Shown piece after piece: positions 1 through 6,715 of a stretch of 11,359 nt of DNA (its first letter is position 1; each line of letters begins with the position of its first letter). Below the pieces are notes generated by a model, which saw nothing but the letters and a program-made list of their open reading frames with translations, made no database searches and had not been told where the DNA came from. The translations under genes were made by a program, and so were the position numbers. This DNA comes from Desulfovibrio sp. (GTDB lineage Bacteria > Desulfobacterota > Desulfovibrionia > Desulfovibrionales > Desulfovibrionaceae): NCBI GenBank assembly GCA_003512875.1, contig DONZ01000094.1, positions 1 through 11,359 on the forward strand, written 5' to 3'.

Positions 1-7
1 TTAAATC

Positions 8-37
8 AAAAGCCTAGTAAAACATACTAGGCTTTTT
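8..37 (+). terminator. Rho-independent terminator of a gene to the left
   Basis: A perfect 12-bp stem (AAAAGCCTAGTA at 8-19 paired with TACTAGGCTTTT at 25-36) closes a 5-nt loop and runs into T residues, with a second T tract a few bases later. The arrangement fits termination of a plus-strand transcript entering from outside the window. The A tract on the left arm means it could also stop minus-strand transcription leaving the CGGC gene. Confidence 0.85.
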
Positions 38-314
38 CATTTTTTTTGGGGAAATAATTCCCCCAAATTCCTAAACGCTAAAATTTCACGTACGACGTTT
101 TGATAACACGGAAAAAACAAGCAATGATGCGATACTTGTGCCATATTGCCATTCATTATTCACACATGAAACACTCACGCAAGACAAAACCGCTAAAAAA
201 ATGTGAAAAAAAACGTTTTCGCTTTAACTGCTGCGGTAAAGAAAATGACCGATAACGACAGCAAAGATAAAAATCATCCCCGTAAAAGCGGGAAGTTAAA
301 AGCAAGAACCAAAA
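38..314. other. Gene-poor intergenic stretch
   Basis: No convincing gene is visible here. The only longer plus-strand frame (203-385) has a Lys-rich composition without recognisable motifs, has no ribosome binding site and runs into the CGGC gene on the other strand. A weak hairpin at 277-294 may end that gene. No tRNA-like or riboswitch-like fold was recognised by eye. Confidence 0.5.
272..294 (-). terminator. Weak putative terminator of the CGGC gene
   Basis: Read on the minus strand, 294-277 can form a 6-bp stem including one G-U pair (TTCCCG with CGGGGA) around a 6-nt loop. A short T5 tract follows after a few bases. It lies about 20 nt beyond the stop codon of the minus-strand gene. The stem is short and the T tract is separated from it, so this is only a candidate. 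Confidence 0.35.
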
Positions 315-674
315 TCAGCATTTTTTTGCAGAAGCTTCATGGCTGTATTCAAGCACGGGAAAATCCTCGCCAAGTTTCGCTTTAATGGCTTTGACCATAA
401 GCCCTTTATTGGGACAGGGAAAACCGATGGGAGTTCCTTTTCCGATACAGGAAGCAAGCATAATGACTTCCGCACCGCGTTCTTTAAGCATTGCAGCGCG
501 TGTCACGGCTTTTTTGCCCGGACAGCCGCCGCAGCTCACAAAACCGACAACCTCACATTGACCGATACCGCTTTCCGCAAGAGATCCAGACCCTTCTTTC
601 GCTGTTGTGAAATCCCGTGTTCCTGGACACATATCCTCTGTCTGCTGGCAACGAATAATACCTAATTTTTTCAT
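315..674 (-). CDS. CGGC-domain protein (putative metal-binding)
   Basis: A 119-residue soluble protein matching the CGGC domain family (Pfam CGGC), small Cys-rich proteins common in anaerobes and thought to bind metal; no enzymatic role is established. The sequence begins with a short beta-strand (KKLGIIRC). The defining motif CGGC is at residues 48-51 within GFVSCGGCPGKK, followed by a helix and the conserved Cys-containing segments around C76 (LASCIGKG) and C87 (GFPCPN). There are eight Cys in all (9, 16, 40, 48, 51, 76, 87, 119) and neither signal peptide nor membrane segment, so it is probably cytosolic. The length is typical for a stand-alone domain. The ATG is supported by AGGAG at 683-687, 8 nt upstream. 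It is transcribed away from the citrate-synthase operon, and its promoter region carries a 7-1-7 inverted repeat that could be an operator. Confidence 0.85.
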   Translation of the reverse strand: MKKLGIIRCQQTEDMCPGTRDFTTAKEGSGSLAESGIGQCEVVGFVSCGGCPGKKAVTRAAMLKERGAEVIMLASCIGKGTPIGFPCPNKGLMVKAIKAKLGEDFPVLEYSHEASAKKC

Positions 675-687
675 AATACAGTCTCCT

Positions 688-702
688 ATAAGAATTTCTT
701 AT
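688..702. promoter_or_regulatory. 7-1-7 inverted repeat, candidate operator
   Basis: ATAAGAA and TTCTTAT flank a single central T, giving a perfect 15-bp inverted repeat between the ribosome binding site and the predicted -10 box of the CGGC gene. The 7-1-7 architecture is that of Fur-family operators (Fur, PerR, Zur), but the sequence is not a clear match to any one consensus. Function as an operator is an inference from position and symmetry. Confidence 0.4.
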
Positions 703-727
703 TAGTCTTTATGAACAGCAAAGTCAA
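699..727 (-). promoter_or_regulatory. Candidate sigma70-type promoter of the CGGC gene
   Basis: On the minus strand TTGACT (727-722, one mismatch to the -35 consensus) is followed after 17 nt by TAATAA (704-699), a poor -10 match. The spacing to the start codon is reasonable. The -10 overlaps the 7-1-7 inverted repeat. Confidence 0.4.
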
Positions 728-757
728 TATCCAAAAATTTTTTTTATGCACAAGGCT

Positions 758-787
758 TTGACTTCTTAGGTGAAAAAGGTTTAGTAT
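758..787 (+). promoter_or_regulatory. Candidate promoter of the citrate-synthase operon
   Basis: TTGACT at 758-763 and TAGTAT at 782-787, spaced by 18 nt, lie about 37 nt before the start codon of the first operon gene. The -35 element is one base from consensus and the -10 two bases from it. It diverges from the CGGC promoter, whose -35 is the same hexamer in inverted orientation 30 bp away. Confidence 0.4.
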
Positions 788-823
788 ACACATTATTCTC
801 ATTTTACACAACAAGGAAAAAAT

Positions 824-2656
824 ATGTCCATTATTTATAAAAAAAGCGCTTCCAGAACTCTCTTAATGGAAGAGCGTGAACACCCACAGCTTTACCGCGA
901 AGTATTCCCTTATTCCAAAATCGGCCGCATCGAATTTGATGATGTCACCATTCCTCCCCGTCCCGCCAATCCTTTTTTCATTACAGACACAACATTCCGT
1001 GACGGGCAGCAAGCGCGCCCGCCTTACAGCGTAAAGCAGATAGCCCGCATGTTCGATTTGCTGCATAAATTAGGCGGAAAAAGCGGACTCATACAAGCCT
1101 CCGAATTTTTCATGTATTCCCAAAAAGACAGAAAAGCCATCGATACCTGCCGGGCGAGAGGATACCGTTTTCCGCGTATAACAGGCTGGATAAGGGCGAA
1201 TATCGATGATTTGAAAATCGCCCGGGATATGGAATTCGATGAAGTGGGCATGCTGACCAGTGTTTCCGATTACCACCTTTATCTGAAGCTCGGCAAAAAC
1301 AGAACAACAGCCATGAATGATTATTTAAAGCTTGTGGAACAAGCCCTTGCATGGGGCATTGTGCCGCGCTGCCACTTTGAAGACATCACAAGGGCGGATA
1401 TTTACGGCTTTTGCCTTCCTTTTGCAGGTAAACTCATGGAATTGTCAAAGCAGGCATCCATGCCCGTCAAAATCAGATTATGCGATACCATGGGCTTTGG
1501 CGTTCCTTATGGCGGAGCGGCGCTTCCCCGTTCCGTTCAGCGTATTGTGCGCGCTTTTACGGATGAGGCGGGCGTTCCCGGAGAATGGCTTGAATGGCAT
1601 GGACACAATGATTTCCATAAAGTCCTTGTCAACGGAGTGACGGCTTGGCTCTACGGCTGCGGAGCCGTAAACGGAGCATTGCTCGGCTTCGGCGAAAGAA
1701 CAGGCAACACGCCCATTGAAGCCCTTGTTATAGAATATATTTCCTTAACAGGACAGGACGAAGCAGCAGACACGGCAGTCATTTCCGAAATCGCCGAATT
1801 TTTTGAAAATGAACTTGAATATAAAATTCCGCCGAACTATCCTTTTGTGGGGGCGGAATTTAACGCAACGGCAGCAGGCGTGCATATTGACGGTTTGGCA
1901 AAAAATGAGGAAATTTACAATATTTTCGATACGAAAACAATTTTGGGACGTCCTGTTCCGATTATCATTACGGATAAGGCGGGCAAAGCGGGCGTCGCCT
2001 ATTGGGTGAACCACCACTTCAAACTGGAAGGGGAAAACCAAATCAGCAAACAGCACCCAGCCATAGGCAAGCTTTACAATGAAATCATGAAAGCCTATGA
2101 AGAAGGACGCAACACATCATTCTCCACGCAAGAAATGCTTGTGCTGACCAAACGGTACCTGCCGGAACTTTTTGTGACAGAACTGCAAAAAATCAAACGC
2201 CTCGCAGGCCGCCTTGCAGCCCATATCATTACGAAGCTTGCCGGCGTCTGCGTCGCCGAAAGCGGAAACGAAGAAACAATCAAAGCCATGAACCTTTTTG
2301 TCGAACAGTATCCGTTCATTCAATTCCTGACTCTGAACAATATCAAAGGGGAGCTTTTGGAAGCAGTCATCACTGATCCGAGCTATCAGGAAAAATACGG
2401 CAATTTACCGAAAAAAGGTTATGACTATTCCGGCCGTGAATGGTTTAAAGCGCCTATCAGCACAGGTAAGCTGCACATCAGCGATTTATACCAATCCCAA
2501 TACACAGGCAAACTGATCATCACCGTTTCCATGGCGGTCACCAACGAAGACGACGATATCACGGGCGTCATCTCGGCGGATATACAACTGGAAGAAATCC
2601 TTATCCGTGAAGCCGAACTTGAAGCGGCAGAACGGGCGGAGAACATGGAAGAATAA
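824..2656 (+). CDS. Re-citrate synthase-like enzyme with C-terminal Cache-like domain
   Basis: Member of the 2-isopropylmalate/homocitrate synthase superfamily (HMGL-like TIM barrel), which condenses acyl-CoA with a 2-oxo acid. Catalytic signatures are DTTFRDGQQ (55-63; metal-binding Asp and catalytic Arg), HFEDITRAD (184-192), the metal-binding HGHND (259-263), GERTGN (290-295) and GVHIDG (352-357). The sequence around ARPPYSV and EDITRADIYGF resembles, from memory, the Re-face citrate synthase subgroup of Clostridium kluyveri and sulfate reducers. The likely reaction is therefore oxaloacetate plus acetyl-CoA to citrate, feeding 2-oxoglutarate and glutamate. Homocitrate or isopropylmalate synthase activity cannot be excluded. 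The barrel and lid end near residue 440; residues 450-600 form an extra Cache/PDC-like sensor module with a YSGREWF-type core. There is no signal peptide or membrane helix, so the whole protein should be cytosolic. The ATG follows AAGGA at 813-817. It is the first gene of a five-gene operon. Confidence 0.75.
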   Translation: MSIIYKKSASRTLLMEEREHPQLYREVFPYSKIGRIEFDDVTIPPRPANPFFITDTTFRDGQQARPPYSVKQIARMFDLLHKLGGKSGLIQASEFFMYSQKDRKAIDTCRARGYRFPRITGWIRANIDDLKIARDMEFDEVGMLTSVSDYHLYLKLGKNRTTAMNDYLKLVEQALAWGIVPRCHFEDITRADIYGFCLPFAGKLMELSKQASMPVKIRLCDTMGFGVPYGGAALPRSVQRIVRAFTDEAGVPGEWLEWHGHNDFHKVLVNGVTAWLYGCGAVNGALLGFGERTGNTPIEALVIEYISLTGQDEAADTAVISEIAEFFENELEYKIPPNYPFVGAEFNATAAGVHIDGLAKNEEIYNIFDTKTILGRPVPIIITDKAGKAGVAYWVNHHFKLEGENQISKQHPAIGKLYNEIMKAYEEGRNTSFSTQEMLVLTKRYLPELFVTELQKIKRLAGRLAAHIITKLAGVCVAESGNEETIKAMNLFVEQYPFIQFLTLNNIKGELLEAVITDPSYQEKYGNLPKKGYDYSGREWFKAPISTGKLHISDLYQSQYTGKLIITVSMAVTNEDDDITGVISADIQLEEILIREAELEAAERAENMEE

Positions 2657-2694
2657 AACCCCAAAGAATTGCAGATAAAAAACAGAGAACAATT

Positions 2695-3477
2695 ATGAGA
2701 AAATTTTTCATCACCACGCTTTTGGCAATGGCTTTATTGTCAAATCTTGTCATATCAACGGCTTTTTCAGCAACTGCGGCGGACAAAGAAGCGTTTAAAG
2801 CCATGCTCATCGAAGTATTGAAAGAAAATCCGGAAATTCTTTTTGACATCATGAAAGAGAACGACAGCAAATTCATCCAGACCATAACGTCCGCCTCCGA
2901 ATCCGCCCGTGTCAATGAATTAGAGGCAAAATGGCAGCAGGATAAAAAAATCGTAAAGAATTTTACGACCGAAAAACGCCCCATGCTCGGCGATAAAAAC
3001 GCGCCCAACACCTTATATGTTTTTTCTGATTTCTTATGCACCTATTGCCAAAAAACCGCCGGTACCGTCGAAACGTTCATCAAACAACACAAAGACGTAA
3101 AATTGGTTTTCAAAGCCTACCCCAAAAATGACGACAGCAAAATCGCCCTGCGCTGGTTCTATTTGATGAATCAAAAAGACAGCCAAAAAGCATGGCAATT
3201 GCACGATACGGTTTTTGTCCATCAACAAGCCTATGCCGCAAATCCTTTGCAAGTCCTCAAAGAAATCGTCCGCCAGCAAGGCTATGATCCGGAAAACATA
3301 GCCAAGGAAGCGGAAAGCAAAAAAGCCGAACTGGACGCCCTTATCAACGAAGATATCAGCGAAGCGAAACAATACCAGGTAACAGGAACACCGTACTTGT
3401 TCATTAATAATCTCGTGCTCGTCGGAACGCAAAATTTAACCACTTTGGAAAGTGCTTTGAAGTTTTCTTTAAAATAA
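2695..3477 (+). CDS. Exported DsbA/ScsC-like thiol-disulfide oxidoreductase
   Basis: A 260-residue protein with a clear signal peptide (positively charged start, hydrophobic residues 4-20, cleavage probably after the AFSATAA segment near 24-29), so it acts in the periplasm. Residues 30-85 form a charged helical region with an LKENPEIL motif reminiscent of the ScsC/Com1 N-terminal domain, which mediates oligomerisation in ScsC. A DsbA-type thioredoxin fold follows, with active site CTYC at 115-118 (FSDFLCTYCQ) and the cis-proline loop VTGTPYLF (P233). The family forms or isomerises disulfide bonds in exported proteins; whether this one is an oxidase or isomerase cannot be read from the sequence. 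No obvious lipobox is present. It follows the upstream gene by 38 nt without a terminator, with a weak AGAGAA ribosome site, and its stop lies one base before ribF. Confidence 0.85.
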   Translation: MRKFFITTLLAMALLSNLVISTAFSATAADKEAFKAMLIEVLKENPEILFDIMKENDSKFIQTITSASESARVNELEAKWQQDKKIVKNFTTEKRPMLGDKNAPNTLYVFSDFLCTYCQKTAGTVETFIKQHKDVKLVFKAYPKNDDSKIALRWFYLMNQKDSQKAWQLHDTVFVHQQAYAANPLQVLKEIVRQQGYDPENIAKEAESKKAELDALINEDISEAKQYQVTGTPYLFINNLVLVGTQNLTTLESALKFSLK

Positions 3478-3478
3478 T

Positions 3479-4465
3479 ATGAAACCTTGCAGTATTCTCA
3501 CTATCGGCAATTTTGACGGCGTGCACTTGGGACACCGCCATATTATCGAGCATTTAATACAATTTGCCTCTTCTTCCGCCTATCGTGAACAATTTTTTGA
3601 AAAACATCAAGAGCTTATTCCCTATTACCGTTTGGACATGCAAACAAATCCCGTTTCCTGCCTTTTGACGTTCAAACCACATCCTGCAAGCGTGCTGGGC
3701 AATAAATTTTACATTCCGCTCATGACGTATGAAAAACGGCTCGGCGTTTTGAACGCTTTTCCTTTGCATAACGTGGAAGAACTGCCGTTCACAAAAGAGT
3801 TTGCCGCCAAAACAAGTGAAGAATTTTGTGAATTTCTTGCCGGACAATACAATATCGCCATGCTTTTCATCGGGCATGATTTCAAAATAGGACGGGACAG
3901 AGCGGAAAAAGAAAAACTTGCAGAACTTGGGAAACAATATGGTTTCGCCGTCTATGCCCATGCCCCGGTGCTTTTGGAAAATAAAGAAATCATCAGCTCC
4001 ACTAAAATCCGTGAAGCCCTTCTATCCGCCGATATAAAAAAAGCGAACGCCATGCTTGGTTATGCATATCATTTGTCGGGAACTGTACAGCACGGTTTCA
4101 ACAGAGGAGGAAAACTTTTAGGCTTTCCAACCGCCAATTTGTTGGAGGATACGCTTATCGTGCCTAAAAACGGGGTCTACGCGACAAAAGTAAAAATCCT
4201 CGATCCCCGTTTTACAGAAAATATGCAAAGTCCGGAATTTTTCGGAATGACGAATATAGGCTATAATCCGACATTCAATAATGATTGCCGAAGCATTGAA
4301 ACCTTCATTTTTGACTTTGACGCGGATATTTATGATTGCGAGATAGAAATTTCTTTTTATGATTTTCTGCGGAATGAAAAAAAATTCAATTCCGCAGAGG
4401 AACTCATACGGCAACTCACGGAAGACAAACAAAACATTCAAACCATATTGACTGCGAACAGGTGA
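3479..4465 (+). CDS. ribF: Bifunctional riboflavin kinase / FAD synthetase
   Basis: Converts riboflavin to FMN and then FAD in the cytosol. The N-terminal nucleotidyltransferase domain shows TIGNFDGVHLGH (8-19), TFKPHP (64-69), GHDFKIGRDR (132-141) and ISSTKIREAL (172-181). The C-terminal kinase domain shows SGTVQHGFNRGGKLLGFPTAN (about 200-220), NGVYA (231-235), NIGYNPTF (259-266) and the ETFIFDF segment with E274. Length (328) is near the family norm of about 300-320, but the stretch between the HxGH motif and TFKPHP is about 20 residues longer than in Escherichia coli RibF. The start is fixed: an in-frame stop lies at 3470-3472 and the ATG is the first start after it. Only one base separates it from the upstream stop codon and no Shine-Dalgarno is visible, which suggests translational coupling. 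Confidence 0.95.
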   Translation: MKPCSILTIGNFDGVHLGHRHIIEHLIQFASSSAYREQFFEKHQELIPYYRLDMQTNPVSCLLTFKPHPASVLGNKFYIPLMTYEKRLGVLNAFPLHNVEELPFTKEFAAKTSEEFCEFLAGQYNIAMLFIGHDFKIGRDRAEKEKLAELGKQYGFAVYAHAPVLLENKEIISSTKIREALLSADIKKANAMLGYAYHLSGTVQHGFNRGGKLLGFPTANLLEDTLIVPKNGVYATKVKILDPRFTENMQSPEFFGMTNIGYNPTFNNDCRSIETFIFDFDADIYDCEIEISFYDFLRNEKKFNSAEELIRQLTEDKQNIQTILTANR

Positions 4466-4469
4466 TGAT

Positions 4470-4940
4470 ATGAGTGAAATCACACGCTTCGGCGTTTCCA
4501 TTGAAACCGCGCTTGTGGAAGCTTTTGACACTCTCAGCAAAGAAAAAGGCTTTGCCAACCGCTCCGACGCCTTGCGCCAATGCATGCGGAATGCTTTGCA
4601 GGAAGAAGCGAACACAAATCCCGACGCTAATGTCAGCGGCGTGCTCAGCGTCATTTACGATCACCACAACAGCGATTTATCAAAAAAACTTACCGGGCTG
4701 CAGCATGAAGTCCATGAAATCGTGATGACAAGCCTGCATGTGCATTTAGACCTGCACCACTGCCTTGAAGTGATGATTTTAAAAGGACGAAACTGTAAAG
4801 TACAGGAACTAGCAGACAAGCTTTCCACCGCCCGCGGCGTTTTAAAAGCGAATCTCGCCATAACAAGCATCGACACCCTTGCAAACTCCTGCCATACGCA
4901 TGATAAACACTGCCACACAGGCAAACACAATCATAATTAA
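4470..4940 (+). CDS. nikR: Nickel-responsive regulator NikR with His/Cys-rich tail
   Basis: Ribbon-helix-helix transcription factor that binds DNA when loaded with nickel and usually represses nickel uptake genes. Residues 3-45 (ITRFGVSIETALVEAFD...) are the RHH DNA-binding domain. The ACT-like metal domain contains the nickel site H79 (LQHEVHE), H90, H92 and C98 (SLHVHLDLHHCLE), with the same spacing as H76, H87, H89 and C95 of E. coli NikR. After the usual C-terminus comes an extra tail, residues 139-156, with two Cys and several His, which is not part of E. coli NikR and may bind metal. The gene starts 4 nt after ribF; AGGTGA at 4460-4465 serves as ribosome site, while an ATG at 4465 is out because it meets a stop after two codons. 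No canonical NikR operator was recognised in the window. Confidence 0.93.
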   Translation: MSEITRFGVSIETALVEAFDTLSKEKGFANRSDALRQCMRNALQEEANTNPDANVSGVLSVIYDHHNSDLSKKLTGLQHEVHEIVMTSLHVHLDLHHCLEVMILKGRNCKVQELADKLSTARGVLKANLAITSIDTLANSCHTHDKHCHTGKHNHN

Positions 4941-4948
4941 GGTTCATT

Positions 4949-5755
4949 ATGAAAAATTCCTGCGCTCCTTTGGAAGATATACAAAGCACAAAGGCGAAAC
5001 ACCCTTTGGCCATTGATAAAGTCGGAATAAAAGACTTCCATATTCCTCTTGTCGTACGCGACCTTGCCAACGAAAAACAGCACAGCATTGCAAAAGTTGA
5101 TATGAGCGTGGATTTGCCGGCTGACTTCAAAGGCACGCACATGAGCCGATTTATAGAAGCGCTTGAAGAATGGCGGGAAAACTCGGAAGAAAAGCTTGAT
5201 TACGCCTCGCTCAAAAACCTGCTTGAACAAGTGCGGAACAAGCTCAATGCCCAAAAAGCCTATCTCAGTTTCAATTTTCCTTATTTTATCACCAAAAAAG
5301 CCCCGGTAAGCCATGCCGCCGCGCCTGTTTCTTATCAATGCCGCTTTACGGGCGAATGGGATAAAACATGGGACAAGCCCGCTTTTCTTATTGAAATAGA
5401 AGTGCCCGTGACAACAGTCTGCCCTTGTTCCAAAGCCATCAGCAAATACGGAGCGCACGGGCAACGCACCTATATCAAAATGCACATCAAACTTTCCAAA
5501 TTTTCTTGGATAGAAGAATTTGTCCATATCGCCGAACAAGCCGGTTCCGCCCCGATTTATGCCGTTTTAAAACGCCCTGATGAAAAATTTGTCACGGAGC
5601 AAGCCTATGAAAATGCCTATTTTGTGGAAGACGTGGTGCGGACAGTCGCCTATCAACTGGATAAGCATGAACATGTGGAATGGTATACCGTCATTGTGGA
5701 AAGCTGTGAATCCATTCATGGGCATAATGCCTTCGCCATGATTGAAAAAAAATAA
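4949..5755 (+). CDS. folE2: GTP cyclohydrolase FolE2 (type IB)
   Basis: Converts GTP to 7,8-dihydroneopterin triphosphate, first step of folate and, in many bacteria, queuosine synthesis. It belongs to the COG1469 (GCYH-IB) family rather than the zinc enzyme FolE. Visible signatures are KGTHMSRF (61-68), the VTTVCPCSKAISKYGAHGQR block (154-173) with the catalytic cysteine at C158, FVEDVVR (225-231) with the conserved Glu227, and ESIHGHNAFA near the C-terminus. Length of 268 is usual for the family. The gene begins 8 nt after nikR, with AAGG just before it, and is the last gene before a convergent terminator. Family knowledge: type IB enzymes can use several divalent metals and in some bacteria are made under zinc limitation, which is a possible but unproven reason for sitting next to a metal-sensing regulator. 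Confidence 0.94.
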   Translation: MKNSCAPLEDIQSTKAKHPLAIDKVGIKDFHIPLVVRDLANEKQHSIAKVDMSVDLPADFKGTHMSRFIEALEEWRENSEEKLDYASLKNLLEQVRNKLNAQKAYLSFNFPYFITKKAPVSHAAAPVSYQCRFTGEWDKTWDKPAFLIEIEVPVTTVCPCSKAISKYGAHGQRTYIKMHIKLSKFSWIEEFVHIAEQAGSAPIYAVLKRPDEKFVTEQAYENAYFVEDVVRTVAYQLDKHEHVEWYTVIVESCESIHGHNAFAMIEKK

Positions 5756-5761
5756 CTGTTG

Positions 5762-5834
5762 AAAAAAATAAATTTCACCCCGTACGAACACGCTTTTCAC
5801 CGTGCCCTGGGATTATCTGTGAAATTATTTTTTT
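5762..5834. terminator. Convergent bidirectional terminator with long loop
   Basis: AATTTCAC (5771-5778) pairs with GTGAAATT (5819-5826). An A7 tract sits outside the left arm (5762-5768) and a T7 tract outside the right arm (5828-5834), so U-rich tails occur in both directions. The 40-nt loop holds a small inner stem (CACG 5789-5792 with CGTG 5801-5804). It separates folE2 on the plus strand from the EamA gene on the minus strand and includes the EamA stop codon. The large loop makes it less certain than a classic hairpin. Confidence 0.5.
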
Positions 5835-6715
5835 CCGGCTTTTTGTTCCGATAAAATCAAGCCTGCCAAGGTCAATGCCGCACCTATTCCCATTAATGCC
5901 GTCAATTGCTCTTTTAAAACAAGCGCGGAAGTGAAAACGGTTATCACCGGAACCAAATAAATATAAACGCTGGTTTTTACCGTTCCCAATTCCCTGACTG
6001 CAAAATTCCAAGTCACAAAACAGAACGCCGAAGCCCCGAGACCTAAGAATATCATATTAAATAAATAGATGGAATGCGTGAAACGAAACAAATCCAAACG
6101 AAAATCCGAAAACCACGCTGCCGGTATCATAAATATGATTCCATAAAAAAACGTCCTTCTTGTGGAAAGAAAAACAGGATACCCCATCTTGCTGATTTTT
6201 CTGACTAAAAGTGAATAGCATGCCCAAACAAGAGCTGCGCTGAGAGCGAGAAAATCCCCTAAAGGATCAAGAGTGAATTTCATTCCGTTATAACTGATAA
6301 AAATTATTCCGACCATTGCGCAAACAAAACCGATAAAAAAACGCAGCCGCAATTTTTCTTCTGAAATAAAAAACAGATGTGATAAAATCGCTGTGAAAAA
6401 AGGTGCCGTGGACATGATAACGCCGACATTGGAAGCAAACGTAAAGGTCAATGCAATATTTTCCAATAAATAATACAGGCATATTCCGCATAATCCGGCA
6501 AAAACAAAGACCGGTTCGTGCTTACGGTCCGTTACTTTCAATTTTTTCGGATACAATAGCAATAATGCGGTATACCCTATTACAAAGCGGAAAAATAAAA
6601 TTTCAACAGGCAGGAAACCTTCCAAAAGAATTTTTGTTGAAATGAATGTCGTTCCCCATATGATGATTGTGAACATAGCAGCCAAGTGCCCGATTATCTT
6701 GCTTTTATCCGTCAT
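5825..6715 (-). CDS. EamA/DMT-family transporter
   Basis: A 296-residue integral membrane protein of the drug/metabolite transporter superfamily, built as two EamA repeats of about five transmembrane helices each (roughly residues 8-140 and 150-290). The first helix has the characteristic IIIWGTTFISTKILL segment and the second repeat begins with GDFLALSAALVWACYSLLVRK. Ten hydrophobic stretches can be counted and the Lys-rich C-terminus is expected to be cytosolic. Members export or import amino acids, purines, drugs and other small molecules; the substrate cannot be predicted here. The ATG at 6715 is preceded by AGAGG and overlaps the end of the AraC-type gene by 11 nt, so the two are co-transcribed and probably translationally coupled. 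The partner regulator makes an inducible exporter plausible. Confidence 0.93.
   Translation of the reverse strand: MTDKSKIIGHLAAMFTIIIWGTTFISTKILLEGFLPVEILFFRFVIGYTALLLLYPKKLKVTDRKHEPVFVFAGLCGICLYYLLENIALTFTFASNVGVIMSTAPFFTAILSHLFFISEEKLRLRFFIGFVCAMVGIIFISYNGMKFTLDPLGDFLALSAALVWACYSLLVRKISKMGYPVFLSTRRTFFYGIIFMIPAAWFSDFRLDLFRFTHSIYLFNMIFLGLGASAFCFVTWNFAVRELGTVKTSVYIYLVPVITVFTSALVLKEQLTALMGIGAALTLAGLILSEQKAGKK

Noticed and set aside
203-385. 60-residue plus-strand reading frame
   Set aside because: No Shine-Dalgarno, no recognisable motif, and it runs into the well-supported CGGC gene on the opposite strand.
339-665. 108-residue plus-strand frame opposite the CGGC gene
   Set aside because: It is the antisense of a gene with a recognised family motif and a good ribosome site; no start signal of its own.
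4118-4654. 178-residue minus-strand frame opposite ribF and nikR
   Set aside because: Covers the conserved ends of two recognised genes and has no motif or ribosome binding site.
4937-5539. 200-residue minus-strand frame opposite folE2
   Set aside because: Antisense to the FolE2 catalytic region; long only because of codon composition.
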